A DNA stretch of 64,000 bases. It comes from Exiguobacterium artemiae 255-15. Its GTDB lineage: Bacteria; Bacillota; Bacilli; Exiguobacteriales; Exiguobacteriaceae. Shown piece after piece: positions 34,457 through 43,504 of this stretch. The notes under the pieces are model-generated. The model was not told the DNA's origin, searched no databases, and saw nothing but the letters and a program-made list of their open reading frames with translations. The DNA lies in assembly GCF_000019905.1 (NCBI RefSeq), contig NC_010556.1:150001-214000 (forward strand). Reading direction: 5' to 3'. The position numbers and the translations under genes are program-made. Numbering within the stretch: position 1 is the stretch's first letter; every line of letters starts with the position of its first letter.

Positions 34457-35059
34457 TTACTTCTGATTTGATAGGACGATGCCGAAAATCCGTTCACCTT
34501 TTTTGAGCGGTACATCAGCCGGACGGGTCACTTCGTTTAAGTTAAAGCCACGGATTCCGTTCTTTGTTGTCATATGATACACCATCAGCAGGTTGTAAGG
34601 TGTAGCGGCAGAAGCACGCGAGCGGAAATCGGCTCCCCGGATCATGTAGTCATCCAGATGCTTGAAGGAATCGTCTCCTTGCACCGTTGTATCATCCACG
34701 TCCAAACCAAGATGAATTTTATCGTCCGAGAACGATTGACTGAAGCGGACTTGTGTATCGTATTTTTTAGGTTCGAGTTCGAGCGTAAAAAGGGTGCGTT
34801 CTTTTTTGTTCGGCAGATATTCGACTCCCTTAAGCCAGTGTGTAGTCTTTAACGTGCCCTTTAATTTAACGCTGCCGATTTGCTGATTACCGAGCGCCGC
34901 AAATTTTTCTTCGCCTTCCGTAATCTTTACGGGAGAAATGTTCAGGTTCGATGTATAGGCGGTTGATGCTGCTTTTTTCGTAGCCGGTTCCTGTGCCTGT
35001 TCTTGGTTACAGCCGGTCAAGACAAGAGCAGCAAATGATATGTAGAGCCATTTTTTCAT
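34457..35059 (-). CDS. lipoprotein, paralog B
   Basis: About 200 residues. The start at 35059 (MKKWLYIS) gives signal peptide and lipobox LTGC (Cys17). GAGGTG lies about seven bases upstream, which rules out the in-frame GTG inside that site. A Gln/Glu/Lys-rich linker precedes a domain homologous to paralog A across its length. The two genes are 77 bases apart in the same direction, so they look like a tandem duplication. Function unknown. Confidence 0.82.
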   Translation of the reverse strand: MKKWLYISFAALVLTGCNQEQAQEPATKKAASTAYTSNLNISPVKITEGEEKFAALGNQQIGSVKLKGTLKTTHWLKGVEYLPNKKERTLFTLELEPKKYDTQVRFSQSFSDDKIHLGLDVDDTTVQGDDSFKHLDDYMIRGADFRSRASAATPYNLLMVYHMTTKNGIRGFNLNEVTRPADVPLKKGERIFGIVLSNQK

Positions 35060-35180
35060 AAAAAGCACCTCGTTTCAATTTTTGGTAACATTATCCATAA
35101 TTAATCGTATCGCTTTTGTTGGATGATTTCAATGGAGAACGGGAAAAGACCGGGAGCAGGTATATTCAGGAGGGATAATC

Positions 35181-36233
35181 ATGGACGATTTTTTTGGAGA
35201 AGGTCTTGAGACCAACGAACAGAAACGGAAACGAAAACTCGAAGAAGTATTTGACCAGTCGTTTGAGTCGGAACGGCGCGACTTTAATCAATCACTCGAA
35301 CAGGAAGTAACCGTCGCCTTGATCGGAGACGTCAACGCGGGTAAATCTTCTACATTAAATGCGATTCTCGGTCGGGAAGTAGCGACCGTCGGGGCAAAGC
35401 CGGGGGAAACGACACGGATCGATCAAATCCGGCAACATCCGGAAGACAAGGTCGTTTTCGTTGATACACCGGGATTAAATGATGCAAACAGCCTGAACTC
35501 GGATACGACGTGGAAGTTTTATCAAAGTGCCGATGTTATTCTTTATTTCTTAAACGCCGCCGGGACCGTCTTATCGGAAACGGAGACCAAAAACTTCAAG
35601 AAGATTTATGCCCATAATAAAAACATCGTCATCGTCGTCACGAAAATCGATGCGACGAATGACCTCGCGACGATTCTGTCCCATATCGAGTTGCAGCTGC
35701 CGGGTCCGAAAGTCGTACCGGTCTCAGCACTGGACGGAACGAATATTGACCGCTTGCGGCGTGAGGTGCTCGACATCTTAAAAAAGTTCAACAAGGATAA
35801 TCTGTTTGTTCGCGAGATCGATCCGGCGTTGCGGGGGAAAATTGCGAACAACTGGATTGTCGGAGCCGGTACGGCCGCCGGGGCAATCGGAGCTGTACCG
35901 TTTCCGGGAGCGGACATCATTCCGTTGACGTCGATTCAAATCGGACTGATGCTGAAACTGTCGAATCTGTATGAACGGAATCTCTCGAAAGAAAGTGCAA
36001 AAGAGTTACTGGTCGTGACGATTGTCGGCAACTCCGGAAAAACGGCATTCCGCCAACTGGCGAAGATGGTTCCGGGATATGGTGCCGTCATCGGAGCCGG
36101 CGTCGCCTCGACGGCAACACTCGCCCTCGGATACGGGACGAAATATGCTTATGAGAACAAACTGGAACTGACACCGGAAAGTCTGATGGGTTTCATTAAA
36201 AAATTCCGTAAGAAATCAGATGGAGCAAAATGA
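35181..36233 (+). CDS. Era-like GTPase with a C-terminal membrane-associated domain
   Basis: 350 residues. G1 is GDVNAGKS (49-56), G3 DTPG (95-98), G4 TKID (154-157) and G5 near VSAL (about 179-182). The C-terminal part (about 225-330) is rich in Gly and Ala with amphipathic/hydrophobic stretches (GAGTAAGAIGAVPFPGADIIPLTSIQIGLMLKL), as in YcjF/DUF697 GTPases. These are thought to act at membranes, perhaps in stress, but no precise role is known. The ATG follows AGGAGGGAT. It is divergent from the lipoprotein pair. Confidence 0.87.
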   Translation: MDDFFGEGLETNEQKRKRKLEEVFDQSFESERRDFNQSLEQEVTVALIGDVNAGKSSTLNAILGREVATVGAKPGETTRIDQIRQHPEDKVVFVDTPGLNDANSLNSDTTWKFYQSADVILYFLNAAGTVLSETETKNFKKIYAHNKNIVIVVTKIDATNDLATILSHIELQLPGPKVVPVSALDGTNIDRLRREVLDILKKFNKDNLFVREIDPALRGKIANNWIVGAGTAAGAIGAVPFPGADIIPLTSIQIGLMLKLSNLYERNLSKESAKELLVVTIVGNSGKTAFRQLAKMVPGYGAVIGAGVASTATLALGYGTKYAYENKLELTPESLMGFIKKFRKKSDGAK

Positions 36234-36290
36234 CAGACGGATTTTCGAGTCCCTGTTATGCTGTAAGACAAACATAAAGGGGGATAGATC

Positions 36291-36925
36291 ATGTCTACAT
36301 TGTTAGAAGAAATTCAAGCCTATCAGAAACAATTCCGTCAAAAAGCACCGGAAGAAAAACAACGGTTGATGGCACAAGCGACAGCGGAGCTTGCCGCATC
36401 AGACGGAGCAAAAGGATTAACCGTCGGAGACGAGGCACCGCGTTTCACATTACCGAACGCATCCGGTCAATCTGTGTCTCTTGAAGACCTGTTGCAGAAC
36501 GGTCCCGTCATCGTGACATTTTACCGGGGCGGCTGGTGCCCGTACTGTAATTTGGAACTTCGGGCTTACCAACGGGAGTTGGGGAAAATCGAGGCAAACG
36601 GAGCGACGCTTGTCGCCATCAGTCCGGAAACACCGGATCATTCTCTGTCGACGCAGGAAAAAATGATCTGGCATTTCAAGTGCTGAGTGACGTTGAGAAC
36701 GTCGTTGCCCGCCAGTTTGATTTGGTGTTCGACATGCCCGACTATTTAATCGATGTGTACAAAGCATCGGGGCTCGACGTGGCCGGACACAACGGGAATG
36801 AAGACTGGCAATTGCCGAAACCGGCGACATTCATCATTCAGCCGTCTGGAAAAATTTCATTTGCCGACGTCCCGGATGATTATACGAAACGGACGGATCC
36901 GACAGCAGTGATTAAGTTGCTCTGA
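36291..36925 (+). pseudogene. peroxiredoxin-like (AhpC/TSA) gene with a frameshift
   Basis: The first frame gives 131 residues of a thioredoxin-fold peroxidase, including FTLPNASGQSVSLEDLL and the active-site region FYRGGWCPYCNLELRAYQREL. It then stops soon after a run of six A (36658-36663). Reading on in the -1 frame restores the expected continuation NDLAFQVLSDVENVVARQFDLVFD and a normal C-terminus to 36925. One A is missing relative to an intact gene. This is a slippery run, so a recent mutation, an assembly error, or slippage that restores some product are all possible. Intact length would be about 211 residues. Confidence 0.8.
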
Positions 36926-36927
36926 TG

Positions 36928-37941
36928 TCAGAGTTGTGTGCGTAACCATTCGCGAAAGTGTGGTTCCAGATCGTGATGATGTTTCGTTGTCGAGAATTGA
37001 TGAGCAGCATAACGTAACATCTGATACGTTGTCTGGTCGAGCAGACAAGAACGCATTTCTGCAGCTAAACCGCCGGGGTGATTGATTTTAGCCAGATAAC
37101 CGGTCATGCCGTACTGAACGGCGTCACAGAGACCCGGTGTCTCATAGACGATTGCCGGTGTGCCGACACGAGCCGCTTCATAGATGATCATTCCCCAGTT
37201 ATCTTCGCGGGACGGAACGAGCAGGGCGGTTGCCCGGCTGATATACCGGTTGCGCGCGGCCGGTTCCATATCACCGAGATAATGGAGATACGCCCGCATC
37301 GTTTCAGGAATCGATGAGTCGAACCGGGTCGGGCAATGTCCGATGATCCAGAGTTGAACCTCCGGGAACTCCTGGTAAACGGCAATGAAAGCTTGGCAGG
37401 CATCAAATAATTCTTTTGGTTGAGAAGGACGGCTGACGTAAACAAACGTCGGCCGTTTTTCTTTTTCGAGCCGTGCCGACTCAGGGGACAGTAAATCCAG
37501 TCCTTCCGGAAGAAGGACGAACGGTTGGTCTGTTTGTGCGCTCTCTGCCGTCAGAACGGAGGGGTGGAATACAAAGCTGGTCTGAGAAGGGGATGCCATC
37601 GGATATTTTGATGAACGGGTCAGAAATCGCGCATGTGGAACGGTACCCCATTGAAACAGGTATTCAAGAAACGGAAGATTGGCTAAAAAAACAAATGCCT
37701 CAGGACGAGACCGGATCTGACAGAAGACATGCCACAAAAAACTGCCAGACGTTCCACGTCGAATATATGTCACGCCGCCGATTGACTCGACGTCACGCCC
37801 GCCAAAAAATGCCGGGGTCAGACAGGTAACGTCATATTCATCCGTCATCCGCTTAAAAAGTTCATGTAAGAGGTAATCTGAAAAATCAGCATCCGGATTC
37901 TGAACATCAGAGGAAGTTAGAAACAGTAAAGATTTACGCAT
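36928..37941 (-). CDS. glycosyltransferase family 4-like protein
   Basis: 337 residues. The GT-B C-terminal half is recognisable: RPTFVYVSRPSQPKELFDACQAFI, ALLVPSREDNWGMIIYEAARVGTPAIVYETPGLCDAVQYGMTGYLA (the E-x7-E-type donor site), near residues 165-310. The N-terminal acceptor half starts KSLLFLTSSDVQNPDADFSDYLLHELFKRM. The acceptor is unknown. It converges with the broken peroxiredoxin gene with only two bases between stops and no room for a terminator. Confidence 0.87.
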   Translation of the reverse strand: MRKSLLFLTSSDVQNPDADFSDYLLHELFKRMTDEYDVTCLTPAFFGGRDVESIGGVTYIRRGTSGSFLWHVFCQIRSRPEAFVFLANLPFLEYLFQWGTVPHARFLTRSSKYPMASPSQTSFVFHPSVLTAESAQTDQPFVLLPEGLDLLSPESARLEKEKRPTFVYVSRPSQPKELFDACQAFIAVYQEFPEVQLWIIGHCPTRFDSSIPETMRAYLHYLGDMEPAARNRYISRATALLVPSREDNWGMIIYEAARVGTPAIVYETPGLCDAVQYGMTGYLAKINHPGGLAAEMRSCLLDQTTYQMLRYAAHQFSTTKHHHDLEPHFREWLRTQL

Positions 37942-38014
37942 TTGACTCGTCCCCTTTACTGAATTTCTTTTGTATGTCTATTCGAGACAGGTAGAAGAAC
38001 TCCTCGAAAGAATC

Positions 38015-38043
38015 AAAAAAAATTCCTCCTGATGGGGAGGAAC
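38015..38043 (-). terminator. terminator of the chemoreceptor gene
   Basis: On the minus strand, TTCCTCCCC pairs with GGAGGAA over a short loop and is followed by T8. Confidence 0.75.
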
Positions 38044-38049
38044 GTTATT

Positions 38050-39576
38050 TCAACGGGTCATATGTTGTGTTAATTCATCGACGAGGTATTCGAGCGACGC
38101 CGTCATCGTACTGAGAGATTCTGTCATGGACTCAAATTCGTGTTGAACGGTTGTTTGTTGTTCAAGTGAGACGGCCGTCGATTCAATGCCGTGACGGACT
38201 TCGAGCGAAGCCGTTCGGGTCGTTTCCATCCGTTGTTCGATGTTGAGCATTTGAACACCGACTCCTTGACGGGCTGTTTGAATCGAGCTGATACTCTGTT
38301 CGACCTCTTGAACGAGATGTGTGATATCGGAAAAAGTCTGACGGACGCGGCTGGTCATCTTCTGATTTTCAGCCAGCGTTTTCGTGTAACCGGCAGCCGT
38401 CGTCTTAATTTGGTCAGTATCGGCAATCAGGGCCTGCAGGACTTCCGTCACTTCATTCGCGTAACTCCGGGACTGGACGGCGAGGTGCCCGACTTCCGTT
38501 GCGACGACGGCAAACCCCCGTCCGGCATCACCGGCACGCGCTGCTTCAATCGCCGCATTCAGCGCCAACAGATTGGTCTGTCCGGCGATTGCTTCCAGAC
38601 TGGCGAGGATTTTCTGGATTTTATCGGATCGGCTGGCCATAGCCGTGACCGAAGTATGCAGACCGTTCGTCGACTTGACCATTTCCTCGACCCGGCGATC
38701 CATCAGGTTCATCTCCTCGTTGCCGGTCAACGCGCGTTTCGTCATATGTTCCGTCGTCATGACGGTCTGCGCCATTTTCGCCTGGATCGATGCGATGGAT
38801 GCATTGACCTGATGCAACTGATCCGTTCCGTGTTGCATCGATTGATGCTGACCATCAGCGGACTGGACGATTGGGGCGATTGCCGTCGCGATTTGATTCG
38901 TTGCTTCGACGGACTGGACAGCTGCTTGTTGTAAGTGTTTCGTATTCGTTTTTAAATTACCGACCAGAGCTTCGATTTGGTGACTGGCATTTGTCATCAG
39001 CGCCGTGGCTTCCGTTTCTCGTTTCAAGGAGACGGATCGTTCCTGATTTTGTACGGCAATCTGGATAATCAGAGCCACACTCGTCAAAATCAAGAAGACG
39101 GCATGAATCATCAGAATGCTGAACGGATAACCGGTCGTTCCGCAAATCAGGGACGGTGCAAAAAAGAAGCCGGCGAAATGTTGCAAGGCGAAAAGGATGG
39201 TGCTGACGAGAATCAAGTTAATCCGGCGGAAATAAGCAATCAACGCCAGGACCATGAAAATTGAAAAATGATACTCGACCAGTCCATTGCCGCCGGCGAC
39301 AATCGACATACTGGAAAACGTCAGTGTCAACGTCAAGAGAAGCGCAACGATTATACTGTCTGGTCGAATCCGGTAGAGAACGGCAGAAGCAATCCAACAG
39401 ACAAACGGTAACAAAGCAATCCAGGCAAGTGTCGTGGGTGAAGCGGCTGTTACGTTTCCCCGGATGAGTTGATAACCTTCCGCAAAGTCGGTGAACCGCT
39501 GTAAACCATGGACAATGAACGATAAAGTGACGACAAGAAAACTGATCCAAAACATAAGTTGATTCCGACGTTTCAT
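38050..39576 (-). CDS. methyl-accepting chemotaxis protein with integral membrane sensor
   Basis: About 508 residues. Roughly six N-terminal hydrophobic helices (about 8-175) take the place of the usual periplasmic ligand domain. They are followed by a long coiled-coil signalling domain whose tip [37 protein letters not shown] (about 335-375) contacts CheA and CheW. It likely senses something within or across the membrane, such as energy state. The start at 39576 follows GGGGGAATT; the in-frame ATG at 39594 has no ribosome site. A SigD-like promoter lies upstream. Confidence 0.93.
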   Translation of the reverse strand: MKRRNQLMFWISFLVVTLSFIVHGLQRFTDFAEGYQLIRGNVTAASPTTLAWIALLPFVCWIASAVLYRIRPDSIIVALLLTLTLTFSSMSIVAGGNGLVEYHFSIFMVLALIAYFRRINLILVSTILFALQHFAGFFFAPSLICGTTGYPFSILMIHAVFLILTSVALIIQIAVQNQERSVSLKRETEATALMTNASHQIEALVGNLKTNTKHLQQAAVQSVEATNQIATAIAPIVQSADGQHQSMQHGTDQLHQVNASIASIQAKMAQTVMTTEHMTKRALTGNEEMNLMDRRVEEMVKSTNGLHTSVTAMASRSDKIQKILASLEAIAGQTNLLALNAAIEAARAGDAGRGFAVVATEVGHLAVQSRSYANEVTEVLQALIADTDQIKTTAAGYTKTLAENQKMTSRVRQTFSDITHLVQEVEQSISSIQTARQGVGVQMLNIEQRMETTRTASLEVRHGIESTAVSLEQQTTVQHEFESMTESLSTMTASLEYLVDELTQHMTR

Positions 39577-39647
39577 AAAATAAAATTCCCCCATTTTCTA
39601 ATAGAAAGTGAAACAAATCACGAGTAAACATGTTAAACGTATACGAC

Positions 39648-39674
39648 TATCGGTCGAGAAAATAAGATTGTTTA
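39648..39674 (-). promoter_or_regulatory. SigD-like motility promoter
   Basis: On the minus strand, TAAA (39674-39671) and CCGATA (39653-39648) are separated by 17 nt. The SigD consensus is TAAA, about 15-16 nt, (G)CCGATAT. It lies about 70 nt before the chemoreceptor start. Confidence 0.55.
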
Positions 39675-39781
39675 GCTTCAAGATACTTAAAACAAAATTA
39701 AATTTTAAAATAGAAATTCATGCCTAAACAGACAAGATATGGGGTATAGAAGGGCATTGAGACTTGTAGGAGGAACCGTGT

Positions 39782-40627
39782 ATGAAATGGAAGGGCAGAG
39801 AAAGAAGTTCGAACGTCGAAGATCGACGGGGCATGGGTGGAAAAGGAGTCGCCGGGATCGGAGGTGGACTCGGGATCATCATTTTAATCGTCGTCACGTT
39901 GATGGGCGGGAATCCGGCCGACATCCTCGGAGGATTGTCCGATTCACAAGGCGACAGTCAAGGCGAGTACCAGGAAACGGCCAAAGAAAAAGAAGCGGCT
40001 GATTTTGTATCCGTTGTCTTAGCGGATACGGAAAAAGTCTGGACAAAGGAATTTAAACAGGACGGTATGACCTATAAAGAACCGACGCTCGTTTTATATA
40101 CCGATCAGGTCAGTTCAGCGTGTGGACAAGCCGGAAAGTCAGTCGGACCGTTTTATTGTCCGGGGGATCAGAAATTATACATTGATCTAAGTTTTTATGA
40201 TGAGTTACAAAATAAATACGGGGCACCGGGAGACTTCGCGATGGCGTATGTCATTGCCCACGAAGTTGGGCACCATGTTCAGACGTTGCTTGGGACATCA
40301 GACGAAATCATGCCGCTTCGTCAAAAGATGAGCGAAGAGAAGTTCAACAAATACCTGGTCCGCTTTGAATTGCAGGCGGATTACTATGCGGGTGTCTGGG
40401 CCAACCATGCACAAGGACAAAATCTGCTTGAAGAAGGCGATTTGGAAGAGGCACTTGGAGCGGCGAATGCTGTCGGAGATGATACATTGCAGAAAAAAGG
40501 GCAAGGATATGTCGTACCGGAAAGCTTTACACACGGTACATCGGCTCAACGCGAACGATGGTTCCAAAAAGGATTTGATAACGGAACGATTGAAGGCGGC
40601 GATACCTTCAAAGCGAAGAATTTATAA
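39782..40627 (+). CDS. YpfJ-family zinc metallopeptidase
   Basis: 281 residues. A short cytoplasmic N-terminus is followed by one membrane helix (about 26-43) and the extracytoplasmic peptidase domain. The zinc motif HEVGHH has His160, Glu161 and His164; the third ligand is probably the Glu of RFELQADYYAGVW (about 197). SACGQAGKSVGPFYCPGDQKLYIDLSF precedes it as in the family. The substrate is unknown. ATG follows TAGGAGGAACC; it is monocistronic. Confidence 0.92.
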   Translation: MKWKGRERSSNVEDRRGMGGKGVAGIGGGLGIIILIVVTLMGGNPADILGGLSDSQGDSQGEYQETAKEKEAADFVSVVLADTEKVWTKEFKQDGMTYKEPTLVLYTDQVSSACGQAGKSVGPFYCPGDQKLYIDLSFYDELQNKYGAPGDFAMAYVIAHEVGHHVQTLLGTSDEIMPLRQKMSEEKFNKYLVRFELQADYYAGVWANHAQGQNLLEEGDLEEALGAANAVGDDTLQKKGQGYVVPESFTHGTSAQRERWFQKGFDNGTIEGGDTFKAKNL

Positions 40628-40635
40628 GCATAATC

Positions 40636-40675
40636 AACAGGCACCACTTCATAATGAAGTGATGCCTGTTTTCGA
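40636..40675. terminator. bidirectional terminator
   Basis: AACAGGCACCACTTCA pairs with TGAAGTGATGCCTGTT with one mismatch, between converging genes. Confidence 0.85.
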
Positions 40676-41068
40676 TTAATCGTTGTATTGGTTAAACATC
40701 GCCGTATCATCGGGAACGTTGGCGAGATAGACAATCTTTCCATCCGCATTGAGCCGGGCGATGTCGGTTCCATCCTGGGTGAAGACAGAGCCGTCCGCGC
40801 TTTTCCCGCAAACAGCCCAGCGTGTTTCCATCGTATCTCCTGTTTCTGATGGAACCCATCCGGCATACATGTGTTTAATATCCTGATTCGCCGTAAAGAC
40901 CATCCGGACGAACTGTTTCCAGGCATCGATACCGTGCTGTTCCTGTCCGTTCAGGACGAATGTGATTTCGTCCGAGAACAGGGAAATCAAGTCATCAAAA
41001 GCTTTTTCATCGGTCCGGGAAGCATCAAATAAATCAAAATAGCGGTCAAGTGTAGTGGTGTTCATCAT
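40676..41068 (-). CDS. NTF2/SnoaL-like protein
   Basis: 130 residues with the alpha-plus-beta cone pattern of the family: a helical N-terminus RYFDLFDASRTDEKAFDDLISLFSDEITFVLNG, then FVRMVFTANQDIKHMYAG and beta strands METRWAVCGKSADGSVFTQDGTDIARLNADGKIVYL. Such proteins may be isomerases, hydrolases or ligand binders, so no reaction can be named. It follows an Rrf2 regulator gene by 11 bases in the same operon. Two adjacent ATG codons are possible starts. Confidence 0.8.
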   Translation of the reverse strand: MMNTTTLDRYFDLFDASRTDEKAFDDLISLFSDEITFVLNGQEQHGIDAWKQFVRMVFTANQDIKHMYAGWVPSETGDTMETRWAVCGKSADGSVFTQDGTDIARLNADGKIVYLANVPDDTAMFNQYND

Positions 41069-41079
41069 ATATTCTCCTT

Positions 41080-41562
41080 TTAGTTACGAATCATTTTTTC
41101 TTCAATTAAACTCTGCAGTTTTGTCAGATGATCGGGCGGACAGTTCAAATAAATTTCACGGCGGATCGAGTCGATCGTCTCGCGTTTGAGTATCGATTGC
41201 CACGACTGTTCCGCTTCTGCCATCAGGTCGGACAATAAGCAGATGTTCTGATCCTGGATACCCATCAAGTCTTCGAAAACACCGCTTGAGGCATATAAGG
41301 ATTGTTTGCCCTCGATTGCTTCATAGATATCAAACACACGAATCGTCTCCGGTGACGCTTTGAGCCGGAAGCCGCCTTTTGCACCGGGAACAGAAATCAG
41401 CAGATCCGCACTCACGAGCTTCCGGAGCAACTTTTGAAAGTAGGTTGGCGAAGCGCCAAGTTGCTGACTGATGAATTCTCCAGGCAACACACCCTTCTCC
41501 GGTAAAAACGTCAATAAGAGCATCGCGTACACCGATTGTTCGACGCCTGTTTTCATTTGCAT
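41080..41562 (-). CDS. Rrf2-family transcriptional regulator
   Basis: 160 residues. The N-terminal winged helix is visible in EQSVYAMLLLTFLPEKGVLPGEFISQQLGASPTYFQKLLRKLVSADLLISVPGAKGGFRLK (about 8-70). The cluster of three cysteines seen in iron-sulfur Rrf2 proteins such as NsrR and IscR is absent (single Cys in QNICLLSD), so this is a non-cluster Rrf2 member. It is transcribed ahead of the NTF2-like gene and is divergent from cydDC. The target is probably its own operon. Confidence 0.88.
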   Translation of the reverse strand: MQMKTGVEQSVYAMLLLTFLPEKGVLPGEFISQQLGASPTYFQKLLRKLVSADLLISVPGAKGGFRLKASPETIRVFDIYEAIEGKQSLYASSGVFEDLMGIQDQNICLLSDLMAEAEQSWQSILKRETIDSIRREIYLNCPPDHLTKLQSLIEEKMIRN

Positions 41563-41720
41563 GAAACATTCTCCTTTCTGTATATCGTGGATAACTATTG
41601 TCTACAATACATCCGAATAAATGAATTGTCCAACAAAAGGTTCCTCACAAAACCGTCACACCTTTTCGACTGCATACCCGTGGCATCAACAGAATGGATT
41701 CGGTATACTGAATGTACGAT

Positions 41721-41760
41721 ATGTGAAAATATTCACTAAAAGTCGTTCACACTTAGTGAA
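41721..41760. promoter_or_regulatory. Rex-type operator upstream of cydDC
   Basis: TGTGAAAATATTCACT at 41722-41737 closely matches the Bacillus Rex site (TTGTGAA-4 nt-TTCACAA). The second half also forms TTCACTAA (41732-41739) with TTAGTGAA (41753-41760), 13 nt apart, so a second dimer could bind. A TATACT box lies just upstream at 41704-41709. Rex, the NADH/NAD sensor, is known to control cyd genes. Confidence 0.65.
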
Positions 41761-41773
41761 AGGACGTTTTCTT

Positions 41774-43504
41774 ATGAATCCACTCAAAGGAATCATCACG
41801 ATTCCACGTACGATTTTTATACAACTGATGTTGGCCGCCGTCCTGATGGGCGTCGCCGTCATCGGTCAATCTTATCTGATCGTCATCATCGTCGACCGGA
41901 TTTTCCTGCAGGGTGATCCGTTCGCGGCCGTCATGCCGTTGCTCGGTTTTCTGTTGTTAATGCTGATGCTACGCGTCGGCGTCACCTACTGGAACGGCCG
42001 CCTCGGAACGAGTCTTGCGGCACGGGTTAAACAGGACTTGCACCAGGCGCTTGTCGCGAAATATACACGAAACTCCGTCGAATCGATGCTTGAAGGACAA
42101 TCGGGTCAAAAGGTCAGCATTCTGCTCGATTCCGTTGATGAGATGGACAGCTATTACAGCCAGTACCTGCCGAAAGTCATTCAGACGTCGATCGTTCCGT
42201 TGATGGTCTTGATTGCCGCCTTCAGCTACGACTGGGTAACAGGACTCGTCATGATGATTACGGCGCCGTTCATTCCGCTGTTTTACATCGTCATCGGAAT
42301 TATGACGCAAAAGCGGGCCGATACGCAGCTTGAGAAGATGAATGCCTTTTCCGGTACATTCCTTGACACATTACAGGGACTGACGACGCTGAAGTTATTC
42401 GGTCGGGCGAAGGCGCAACAGGACGTGATCGAACGAAGCAGTCTCGATTTTCGGGACGCGACCTTGACCGTTTTAAAACTGGCCTTCCTGTCGTCGTTGA
42501 TGCTTGAGTTTATTTCGATGCTCAGTATGGGGATGATTGCCCTGGAAGTCAGTCTCCGGTTGATTTTATTCCAAAGCCTCACCTTTGTACCGGCCTTCTT
42601 GATGTTGGTCCTGGCACCGGAATACTATCTGGCGTTAAAAGAGATGGGAGCCGCTTTCCATACCGGTCGGGGCAGTGTCGCCGCCGCAAAACAGATTGCG
42701 GCCGAACTGACGGACGATGACCGGAATGTCGCTTTCGGACGAACGGATCTGCCGGCGGCCCGTCCGCCGCGGATTGAGCTGAAAGACGTCGCTTTTTCGT
42801 ACCGTGATGCCCGCTTTGCGATGGAACAGTTGAATTTGACGATTGAACCGTATCAAAAGGTGGCCTTGATCGGGCGCAGCGGTGCTGGAAAATCGACGGT
42901 CCTCCAATTGCTGGCGGGTCTTGCCGATCCGCAGGACGGACAGCTGTTGCTTGACGGTCAAAACCGTCAGACGGTTACGGAAACAAGTTGGTTCAGCCAG
43001 CTCAGCTACATCTCGCAACATCCGTATCTTTATGCCGGGACGCTGGCGGATAATATTGCCATTGGTGAATTGCGCGAAGCGTCGCGCGCTGCGATTGAAC
43101 AGGCGGCATCGGACGCCGGTCTGACTGAATTGATCGCACAGTTGCCGAACGGACTCGACACGGTAATCGGAGAGGGCGGACGCGGCTTATCCGGTGGGGA
43201 AAAGCAGCGCGTGGCGCTGGCACGTGCCTTTCTAAAACGGCCGAACGTCATCTTGTTTGATGAACCGACGACCGGTCTTGACGTGAAGACGGAACGGGTG
43301 TTGCAGGAAGCGATGACTGTTCTCGGACGTGAAGCGACCGTCATCACGGTTGCCCACCGTCTGCATACGATTGAACGGTCGGATCAAATCGTCGTGCTGG
43401 AAGCCGGACGGATCGTCGACCGCGGGACACACGAAGAATTACTCGGACGTGAATCGGAATATGCGATGATGCGCGCCGTTCAACGGGGGGAGGAGACACG
43501 ATGA
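41774..43504 (+). CDS. cydD: CydD subunit of the CydDC ABC exporter
   Basis: Half-transporter that with CydC exports reduced thiols (cysteine/glutathione in E. coli) and is needed to assemble cytochrome bd oxidase. The 576 residues comprise a six-helix membrane domain (about 10-300) and an ATPase domain: Walker A GRSGAGKST (about 367-375), signature LSGGEKQRV, Walker B VILFDEPTTGLD, and H-loop TVAHRLHT. The start at 41774 lies after AAAGGACG; the upstream in-frame extension crosses the operator. It overlaps cydC by four bases (ATGA). cydAB are not in this window. Confidence 0.92.
   Translation: MNPLKGIITIPRTIFIQLMLAAVLMGVAVIGQSYLIVIIVDRIFLQGDPFAAVMPLLGFLLLMLMLRVGVTYWNGRLGTSLAARVKQDLHQALVAKYTRNSVESMLEGQSGQKVSILLDSVDEMDSYYSQYLPKVIQTSIVPLMVLIAAFSYDWVTGLVMMITAPFIPLFYIVIGIMTQKRADTQLEKMNAFSGTFLDTLQGLTTLKLFGRAKAQQDVIERSSLDFRDATLTVLKLAFLSSLMLEFISMLSMGMIALEVSLRLILFQSLTFVPAFLMLVLAPEYYLALKEMGAAFHTGRGSVAAAKQIAAELTDDDRNVAFGRTDLPAARPPRIELKDVAFSYRDARFAMEQLNLTIEPYQKVALIGRSGAGKSTVLQLLAGLADPQDGQLLLDGQNRQTVTETSWFSQLSYISQHPYLYAGTLADNIAIGELREASRAAIEQAASDAGLTELIAQLPNGLDTVIGEGGRGLSGGEKQRVALARAFLKRPNVILFDEPTTGLDVKTERVLQEAMTVLGREATVITVAHRLHTIERSDQIVVLEAGRIVDRGTHEELLGRESEYAMMRAVQRGEETR

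Noticed and set aside
36291-36925. Programmed frameshift to make the peroxiredoxin
   Set aside because: A six-A run alone, with no downstream pseudoknot or stimulatory element visible, does not justify calling it programmed; recorded as a broken gene.
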